Source: CAZSSM01 sp964609385
Lineage (GTDB): Bacteria; Planctomycetota; Planctomycetia; Isosphaerales; Isosphaeraceae
DNA length: 64,000 nt
Direction of reading: 5' to 3'
Assembly (NCBI GenBank): GCA_964609385.1
Contig: CAZSSM010000022.1
Coordinates: forward strand, 1-64,000
This document shows, piece after piece, positions 58,745 through 64,000 of the stretch (position 1 is the stretch's first letter; each line of letters starts with the position of its first letter). The notes beneath the pieces are model-generated. The model was given only the letters and a program-made list of their open reading frames with translations, ran no database searches and was not told where the DNA came from. Made by a program: the position numbers and the translations under genes.

Positions 58745-59608
58745 TCATTCCCGCTGAGGTGGTGATCGATCGGCCCAGGCGACCGAGCCGGCCGTCCGAT
58801 CCAAGCAGTCCACTTTGGGGAGGCGAAGTGAACTCCGCCATGTGGGCCGGCCGATGGGACCTGGAATCGCGAGTCCCTGAGATCCCCCACCCGAGAGGGT
58901 GATCAGGCCGGCCCGCCAACGGTAAGCCAAACCGACCGCCGTGCGGATCGCGCCGATCGCGGTGAATCCCGCCAAGACGACGGGAATCATCAGCAGAATC
59001 AGCAGAACCGCTACCGCCAAGATGGCCAGGAACACCAGCCCGACCGCGATGACCGCGAGATCCTCCCCGATCGGCTCGTCGCAACGCGGCTCGGCCTCGT
59101 CGGGCTCGACCGGCGTCGTCGGCGCGTCCTCAAACGGTACGTCTTCGGGTAGGGTCGTTCGAAAGGCTTCGGTTGTTTGGCCCGGGTCTGGAGCCGGCGG
59201 AGTCTCATAGACCCAGGGAGGTCGGGATCCGATCACGATTTCAATCGGCGCTTCTTCGACAACCAACCAGGCCAGCGGAGGGTGATCGGGCGTCTGGTTT
59301 CGTCCGGCCCGTCGCGGTTCGTCTCGGGGTTGTCCTGGAGCTTGAAGTCCCGACTCGTTCGTCGCGCGATCCTTGAGATCACGGGCCTGATCGGCATACC
59401 CCAAGGCCTTGCTGACGGCTTCGAAGAAGCGGCAATGCGGGTCCTCCTCCTCGCCTTGGCGAGAGGCCGCTTCGCCCAGGGCCAACCAACGCTTCAGGGT
59501 CAGGGCATCGACGCCGACGGTGGTGCAGGCCAAATCGATCGGTTGACCCGCCCGGAGAGTTACGCAGATGCGTCTGGTGATGGTCCGGTTGGGAACCTCG
59601 ACGCTCAT
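58745..59608 (-). CDS. Protein with N-terminal terminase-small-subunit-like helix-turn-helix and C-terminal membrane helices
   Basis: A 287-residue protein with unusual layout. Residues about 8-70 (RICVTLRAGQPIDLACTTVG, then LTLKRWLALGEAAS and FFEAVSKALGYADQ) resemble the helix-turn-helix of phage terminase small subunits and related DNA-binding proteins. A Pro/Glu-rich linker follows. One long hydrophobic region (IAVGLVFLAILAVAVLLILL and beyond) spans the membrane, perhaps twice. The last part, about 50 residues, is unassigned. The ATG at 59608 precedes the conserved part directly; ATGs at 59695/59692 are in frame but add 29 less convincing residues. Ribosome-binding sites are weak for all. 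A membrane-anchored DNA-binding protein is inferred only. Confidence 0.55.
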   Translation of the reverse strand: MSVEVPNRTITRRICVTLRAGQPIDLACTTVGVDALTLKRWLALGEAASRQGEEEDPHCRFFEAVSKALGYADQARDLKDRATNESGLQAPGQPRDEPRRAGRNQTPDHPPLAWLVVEEAPIEIVIGSRPPWVYETPPAPDPGQTTEAFRTTLPEDVPFEDAPTTPVEPDEAEPRCDEPIGEDLAVIAVGLVFLAILAVAVLLILLMIPVVLAGFTAIGAIRTAVGLAYRWRAGLITLSGGGSQGLAIPGPIGRPTWRSSLRLPKVDCLDRTAGSVAWADRSPPQRE

Positions 59609-60024
59609 CCCGAATAACCCCGACAACGGTTGCGATCCGACGGCGAGCCTCCGCGTGTCGTCGCGCGTTGAGAGATCCGCTGTAGGTAGCATCAAGCGAT
59701 CGAGGCTTCGCGTTCACGGAGTTTTCTCGATCGGCCCGTCCAATCGGATCAGTAAGTCATTTCTTCGGAAGAATCGGGGCGATCGGTCACCTGCCGGCCT
59801 TGGAAGCGGATAAGCTATGGGGTCTTCGTGAGGCTCGTTGGAGTGGCTGGAGACTGCGATGCACCGCACCGCAGAGCAGACCCAGGCGATCAGGACATTA
59901 GGCTGTCCAACCGGATCACCCCAGCGCCGATTTCCCGAGGCTGTTCCCAGGGTCGGGCTCGTTCCGCTCGCTGTCCCCAATCACCCGATGACGAGGAACG
60001 AATCCAAAAATGAATGTTTATGTG
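59609..60024. other. Intergenic region, no gene seen
   Basis: This interval lies between the HTH/membrane protein gene and the end of the C1-cofactor gene run, both on the minus strand. Short frames on both strands have no recognisable features. No tRNA or terminator hairpin was identified by eye. Confidence 0.4.
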
Positions 60025-60639
60025 TTAGCATGGATTTGGGTTGCGGAGGTTGTGAACCGTAACGGCTTGAAGTCCAAGCGAGGCTTGAGGAAAGCAAGGG
60101 TCGACCAGGCCGTGGGCAACGAGGGATTCCGGCGAGCGGTCCGAGTGGGGTGGGTCGATACTCTTGAGCAGGATCAACTCACGGGCGTTCAGGTGGTGCG
60201 CGATTCGCGCCGCGATGCTGTCGGACGTTAACGACCACGACTCGGGCAGGGGCTCGGTCGTCGATGCTTGGTCCGATCCGTAGAGGGTTCCGGGATCGAG
60301 GATCGGTGTTCGGTCGACCCGCCAACATCGTTGTAGATCGTCGACGGAGATCGCTAGCTCGGATTCTGGCATCAGTGTAACCAGCAATCGCGCGGTCAAG
60401 GCCATCGCGGCGATCGCCAGGTAGTGCGACGCGCTCGGATCGAGCTGATGGGCCCGATCCATCGCGCGGACCCAATCGACAGCCCCGCCTCCGCCGACGA
60501 TCAAGACGGGTCGATTGGCGTCCGGCAACGCGCGGAGGAACTGATCGAGCCGTTCGGGAAGCGCAGGCCAATCGAGCAGGCTCCCGCCGACCTTGATCAC
60601 GACGATCGGATAGGCCGAATCTGAATCCCGTTGCGTCAT
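60025..60639 (-). CDS. Amino-acid-kinase-family protein, MfnE-like, of the C1 cofactor cluster
   Basis: A 204-residue small amino-acid-kinase-fold protein. VVIKVGGSLLDWPALPERL and VLIVGGGGAVDWVRAMDRAH are the two glycine loops that bind ATP and substrate; SDSIAARIAHHLNARELILL matches the later nucleotide-binding helix. Homologues occur in the tetrahydromethanopterin/methanofuran clusters of methylotrophs and planctomycetes and resemble archaeal MfnE, the kinase that makes the diphosphate of the aminomethylfuran intermediate. The ATG overlaps the stop codon of the previous gene (ATGA, 60636-60639), which shows tight coupling. It is the last gene of the minus-strand run. The exact substrate is inferred. 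Confidence 0.85.
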   Translation of the reverse strand: MTQRDSDSAYPIVVIKVGGSLLDWPALPERLDQFLRALPDANRPVLIVGGGGAVDWVRAMDRAHQLDPSASHYLAIAAMALTARLLVTLMPESELAISVDDLQRCWRVDRTPILDPGTLYGSDQASTTEPLPESWSLTSDSIAARIAHHLNARELILLKSIDPPHSDRSPESLVAHGLVDPCFPQASLGLQAVTVHNLRNPNPC

Positions 60640-61721
60640 GACAACAGGCCGACGGCTTGTGCCCGATGTGCTCGTTTTCGGACCGCATACGCCGGGCCGG
60701 CTGCCGAGGCATCGACGCCCCAGAGTTGACTCAACTGGACGATCTCACCATTGTGAGGAACTGTCGATGAGCCGAGTCGACCCGCGACTTCTTCGGCGAG
60801 GAACTCGGCCGAGCCCGAGACAACGAACGTCCATGGTCGTCCCTCGTGTGTCGACGTGCGAAGGTGTTCGATCACGAGTTGGCCGGCCGCAATCAGTCGG
60901 TCTATCAATGCTTCGTGGGCGGCTCTTGCCAAGGCGATCGCCTCGCCTTCCCGGAAGTCATCGCCGTCGAGGCAGACCATCCGGGCCAACCGATCGCGCG
61001 ATGCCTCCCGAGTGCGCGGGCGGCCGTCAGCGGTCTCGAGGTCGTCGGGGTCAGGGGTGATCCATCTCAGAACGTTGTAGATATCGAGGGTTGTGGCGAA
61101 CCGTTCGGCGGCCAGCCCGGTCGGGGATCCGCGGAAGTTCAACCACGTTGCCAAGGCCGAGATTGGCGTGCGGAGTGCCCCGGCGTAGACCAATTCGCCC
61201 GATCGGAGCCGATCGAAATCGGTTCGGCCTCGCGGCATGGCCTGACCGTCGGCAAACCCGATCAGGTCGGTCGTCGTCGAGCCGATGTCGATCAAGAGTC
61301 CGTGGGCTTCGGGGTGCGTTGCGGCGACCTCTTCGGCCAGCGCGAGCCAGTTCGACGCGGCGGCCAGTCGAGGGGTTTCCGTGATCGTTTCGACCCGATG
61401 GAACCGCGCGTCGATTCCCCAGACCCAGGTCGGCATCTCCAGCCAAACGTGCCGGACGGCGTTGAGAACTGTCCGGACCCCTTCGGCCTTGCTCGAGAAG
61501 CAGTCGCAGAGTTCGGCGGTCATCGTCAAGGCGATTGCGGTCGCTTCAGGGACTTCGCTGGCCAGCCCAGTTAGGACTTCTGAGAGCGCCTCGGGATGCT
61601 CCCAGAGCGCGAAGGGAACCGACCACGATCGCTCGGGTCCGATCGACGCTTTCACATTGGCCCCACCAATGTCGAGGCCCAACCAGTTTGTTCGTGGATG
61701 ATGTGGCTCAGAATCCATCAA
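60636..61721 (-). CDS. Hydantoinase/oxoprolinase-like H4MPT-linked C1 protein, MfnF-like
   Basis: A 361-residue protein of the hydantoinase A/ASKHA-like fold known as 'H4MPT-linked C1 transfer pathway protein' and homologous to archaeal MfnF, which joins tyramine-glutamate to the furan in methanofuran synthesis. Phosphate-binding loops are WLGLDIGGANVKASIG and LLIDIGSTTTDLIGFADGQA; further family signature: YAGALRTPISALATWLNFRG and VVSGSAEFLAEEVA. Both ends overlap neighbouring genes by ATGA (61718-61721 and 60636-60639). Together with the ATP-grasp and kinase genes it forms a convincing cofactor-side-chain unit. Confidence 0.9.
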   Translation of the reverse strand: MMDSEPHHPRTNWLGLDIGGANVKASIGPERSWSVPFALWEHPEALSEVLTGLASEVPEATAIALTMTAELCDCFSSKAEGVRTVLNAVRHVWLEMPTWVWGIDARFHRVETITETPRLAAASNWLALAEEVAATHPEAHGLLIDIGSTTTDLIGFADGQAMPRGRTDFDRLRSGELVYAGALRTPISALATWLNFRGSPTGLAAERFATTLDIYNVLRWITPDPDDLETADGRPRTREASRDRLARMVCLDGDDFREGEAIALARAAHEALIDRLIAAGQLVIEHLRTSTHEGRPWTFVVSGSAEFLAEEVAGRLGSSTVPHNGEIVQLSQLWGVDASAAGPAYAVRKRAHRAQAVGLLS

Positions 61722-62839
61722 TCAGGACTCGAAGAGAACGAAGATCTGTTCCAGGACGAGGGCTGTTGGTTCCCGACGCGATGATCGATGTGAAGCGAAC
61801 GGAGGGTCCCGTCGGGCTCGAAGGTGATGGCGGGACGGTCGGTCCGGGCCGGATCGAGGGGCGGGATCCCCTTAGGGCGAACCCATCCGGGGATGACGGC
61901 CTCGAGCCAGGCGGTGGCCACGACACCCGGGCCATGCCAGGCCGTCCAGGCCACGATCGACGTCGTGGGACGGGGGTTGATCTCCAAGACGGTTAGGTCG
62001 CCTGTCTCAGGGTCGATGATCGTATCGAGCCCGAACAGTCCACGCAGGCCGTCGACCGACTCGATCGCCCCCAAGGCGGTCGTCAACGCTGAGCCGTTCG
62101 GGATCAACAGCGGAACCGCACCCCCTTCGTAGCGGAGGGTCGTTTCCGAGCATGTGACCCGTTGACTCGCCCAGCCGACGATCCTTGGCGGGTCGCCCCG
62201 ATGGCCTGAGCCGATCGCCGTGATGCTGCACGTTTGCCCAGATACAAAGGGTTGCTGGATCAGTGATTCCGAGGTAATCGGTCGATCGATCATGTGGTTT
62301 GTTTCGAGGAACGTGTCGAGAGTGCCGGCGCCGAATCGGGGCTTGATGATCCGTGGGCTCGGGATCCGTTGGCGATCGTCGACGAACGGGACGGTCGTGG
62401 GTGTGGGGATCCGACGAGCTTCGAGGTGTTGGGCGAGTCGGAGCTTGTCAGCGGTCAGGGCAATCGCTGTCCGGTCAGGGCCGAGTCCGAGCCCGCCCGC
62501 CTCGTCGAGCCAGCCTCGGAGCGTCTCAAGGATCCGCTCGGTCTCGGGCGCGATCAGGACGACGGCGTCGACCGCTTTGACCAGTTGAGTGAACTGTCCC
62601 TTAAGGTCGCCGGCCTTGAAGGGGTGGATGACGATCGCGGAACTGTCGTCGTTGTCTTTGGATGTGGCTGGCACGTCCCGCGCATCGGCCGCGACGGTGA
62701 CGTCGATGCCCGGCACGGACGCGAAGTCATTCGCGATCGCGCAACGTATCGCCTTGCCTTCGAGAACCCACGAAGGGGGTCGGTCCCGATAGTCGGCCAT
62801 CCCCCCGCCGGTCACATGTTCGTAAACTGCGATCCGCAT
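61718..62839 (-). CDS. ATP-grasp ligase of the methanofuran/H4MPT cluster (MfnD-like)
   Basis: A 373-residue ATP-grasp protein. The N-terminal segment MRIAVYEHVTGGGMADY is typical of the cluster-associated family; TADKLRLAQHLEARRIPTPT and IIKPRFGAGT form the ATP-grasp entry, and DLTVLEINPRPTTSIVAWTA carries the metal-binding Glu and Asn. Archaeal MfnD, an ATP-grasp enzyme, ligates glutamate to tyramine; a similar amide ligation is likely here. It heads a three-gene run with ATGA overlaps and diverges from the HisA-like gene, 61 bases separating the two chosen starts, so both promoters must be compact or lie inside coding sequence. Confidence 0.88.
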   Translation of the reverse strand: MRIAVYEHVTGGGMADYRDRPPSWVLEGKAIRCAIANDFASVPGIDVTVAADARDVPATSKDNDDSSAIVIHPFKAGDLKGQFTQLVKAVDAVVLIAPETERILETLRGWLDEAGGLGLGPDRTAIALTADKLRLAQHLEARRIPTPTTVPFVDDRQRIPSPRIIKPRFGAGTLDTFLETNHMIDRPITSESLIQQPFVSGQTCSITAIGSGHRGDPPRIVGWASQRVTCSETTLRYEGGAVPLLIPNGSALTTALGAIESVDGLRGLFGLDTIIDPETGDLTVLEINPRPTTSIVAWTAWHGPGVVATAWLEAVIPGWVRPKGIPPLDPARTDRPAITFEPDGTLRSLHIDHRVGNQQPSSWNRSSFSSSPD

Positions 62840-62900
62840 GGCGGGCCGATCCTCAACTTCCCCTCAACGATCCCGCGCGTCCGGGAAACGAGAGCTTGCT

Positions 62901-63680
62901 ATGGTGCTCTTGCCGAGTCGGGTCCACCAGTCCCCACCCGACCGAATCGTCCCGGTCCTCGATCTCCAAGGCGGTCGCGCGGTGCATGCCCGGGGCGGGG
63001 ACCGATGCACGTATCTGCCCTTGGTCAGTCGACTCGTCGATCCACCCGACCGCGCCTCCGATCCGCTTATCTTGGCCGAGAGCTACCGACGTCATCTCGG
63101 CCATGGGGTGATCTACGTTGCCGACCTCGATGCGATCGCCGGTTCAGAACCGGATCGGGCGACCCTCTGCACGTTGATCGCGTCGGGATCGACCCCTTGG
63201 CTCGATGCGGGCGTGCGGTCGGCAGTCGATCTCGATGGGCGTCATCGCGGCTTGATCGCGGTGATGGGCGGTTCGACGCGTTGGGTGATCGGTTCGGAGA
63301 GCGTGGCCGGGCCGGAGGCGCTGAGCGAACTGGTCGGCCGCTTGGGGGCCGAGCGGGTCGTCTTCAGTCTCGACCTGGACGGTCCTCGGGTCCGACTGGG
63401 CACTCGTGACGGTTGGACGAATCCAGATCGGATCGAGTCGGTCGTCGAGGATGCGATCGGCGCGGGGATTGTCTCTGTGCTCATGCTCGACCTGAGCCGG
63501 GTGGGGATGGGCTCGGGACCGTTGGGTGTCGAGCGCTTAACGCGCTGGGCGCGCGAATACCCTGAGATCGCTTGGCTCACTGGTGGAGGGATCCGTTCGA
63601 AGGCCGACGCGCAAGTATGGCTCGATGCGGGAGCATCGGCGGTGCTCGTCGGCACAGCGCTGCATCAGGGGCAGTTTTGA
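62901..63680 (+). CDS. HisA/HisF-related TIM-barrel protein of the C1 cofactor cluster
   Basis: A 259-residue TIM-barrel protein related to HisA. RIVPVLDLQGGRAVHARGGD is the HisA-type start with the catalytic Asp position, VIYVADLDAIAG the second strand, RVVFSLDLDGPRVRLG the central acid, and IAWLTGGGIRSKADAQVWLD with SAVLVGTALHQGQF the phosphate-binding strands. The family ('hisAF-related') travels with tetrahydromethanopterin genes in methanogens, methylotrophs and planctomycetes; a true HisA for histidine synthesis is less likely in this context. The ATG at 62901 is preferred; the frame is open to 62838 but that overlaps the start of the divergent gene. Confidence 0.85.
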   Translation: MVLLPSRVHQSPPDRIVPVLDLQGGRAVHARGGDRCTYLPLVSRLVDPPDRASDPLILAESYRRHLGHGVIYVADLDAIAGSEPDRATLCTLIASGSTPWLDAGVRSAVDLDGRHRGLIAVMGGSTRWVIGSESVAGPEALSELVGRLGAERVVFSLDLDGPRVRLGTRDGWTNPDRIESVVEDAIGAGIVSVLMLDLSRVGMGSGPLGVERLTRWAREYPEIAWLTGGGIRSKADAQVWLDAGASAVLVGTALHQGQF

Positions 63681-63705
63681 TGGATCAAGAGCGAGGTGAT
63701 CGAGA

Positions 63706-64000
63706 TCACGCTTTGGTCTCGGCCCGTCGCCAGTGGAAGGTGGCCGACTGGCCGAAGGTCTCTTCCAATTCGACGCGGAGGACACGCGGAGCGGGGAAGC
63801 CGGCCTCGTCGAAGTCGTGGAGCAATCGATGGGCGATGTAGCGGGCCATCAGCTCGGCGGTCGTATTGGCGATCGGCATCAGGGTGCATTCGTCGCGCGG
63901 GAAGCTCCAGCGTCGATCGCGGTAACGCGCTTCCCAGTTGTCGCCGTCCTCGAGGAGGGCGATCCGGGGGTTCTCGGTGGCCAGGAGCATGGTGTGGTCG
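63706..64000 (-). CDS. 6-pyruvoyl-tetrahydropterin-synthase-like protein (partial, cut by window edge)
   Basis: The last 98 residues of a PTPS/QueD-family protein. The frame is open to the edge, where it reads DHTMLLATENPR; DH is the conserved Asp-His pair of the family, so the real start is beyond the window and the ATG at 63990 is internal. MPIANTTAELMARYIAHRLL is the classic helix with the Thr-Glu and PTAE-like signature, and VLRVELEETFGQSATFHW ends with the Glu that binds the pterin. A pterin-handling enzyme fits the adjacent methanopterin-type genes. It is convergent with the HisA-like gene, 25 bases apart. Confidence 0.88.
   Translation of the reverse strand, partial: DHTMLLATENPRIALLEDGDNWEARYRDRRWSFPRDECTLMPIANTTAELMARYIAHRLLHDFDEAGFPAPRVLRVELEETFGQSATFHWRRAETKA

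Noticed and set aside
62838..62900. N-terminal extension of the HisA-like protein
   Set aside because: It overlaps the start codon of the divergent ATP-grasp gene and has no similarity to the family N-terminus, so the internal ATG at 62901 was chosen.

Overview
The window looks like chromosomal DNA of a planctomycete (Planctomycetota). The reasons are the high GC, four secreted type I sulfatases, the pairing of DUF1501 with DUF1549/DUF1553 cytochrome-type proteins, proteins carrying an N-terminal sorting motif of the LE.LE.R.(V/L)LS type, a Tat-exported Gfo/Idh oxidoreductase, and a tetrahydromethanopterin/methanofuran-type C1-cofactor cluster. The exact family is not decidable from sequence alone; an Isosphaeraceae-like relative is a guess. 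No rRNA, tRNA, CRISPR array, insertion sequence or prophage was recognised.

Layout. 1-2752 (minus): a soluble histidine kinase, an NtrC-type sigma-54 activator and the start of an ABC-transporter ATPase. 3065-5955 (minus): rpsO then pnp. 6192-12623 (minus): two large polytopic membrane proteins (YfhO-like and GT-C-like) downstream of a TIGR03960-type radical SAM protein. 13010-18886: a metallo-beta-lactamase-fold hydrolase, two convergent sulfatases, and pdxA. 19040-19276: an orphan ribbon-helix-helix antitoxin-like gene beside a gene-poor stretch. 19864-29233 (plus): a five-gene export cluster (DNRLRE protein, DUF1501, PPC-domain protein, DUF1549/1553 cytochrome-like protein, cytochrome c/WD40 protein). 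29.2-30.4 kb is poor in genes and may hold decayed membrane-protein sequence. 30403-36785: a tandem alpha/beta hydrolase, a large acidic surface protein with a lipase-like domain, and a third sulfatase with an altered active-site motif. 37207-41055 (plus): sdhC-sdhA-sdhB. 41348-45747: efp and ileS, closed by a strong bidirectional hairpin. 45867-57580: Gfo/Idh oxidoreductase, HD phosphohydrolase, a seven-repeat propeller surface protein, alaS, an HtrA-like protease, a beta-helix protein and a fourth sulfatase. 57.6-58.7 kb is a small gene graveyard. 60025-64000: an ATGA-coupled run of amino-acid kinase, hydantoinase-like MfnF-type and ATP-grasp genes on the minus strand, with a HisA-like gene and a 6-pyruvoyl-tetrahydropterin-synthase-like gene beside it.

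How the parts fit: most accessory genes encode exported machinery for attacking sulfated polysaccharides and related surface polymers (sulfatases, esterase-like hydrolase, oxidoreductase, beta-helix protein, remnant of a GH43-like enzyme). The rest is core metabolism (SDH, translation, RNA decay, B6 synthesis). The right edge belongs to the archaeal-type C1 cofactor pathway. The strongest points for follow-up are the C1 cofactor cluster, an EF-P with Asn instead of Lys at the loop tip, a sulfatase whose CxPSR motif reads CSPSL, a long acidic insert in SdhC, and two architecturally unusual surface proteins.
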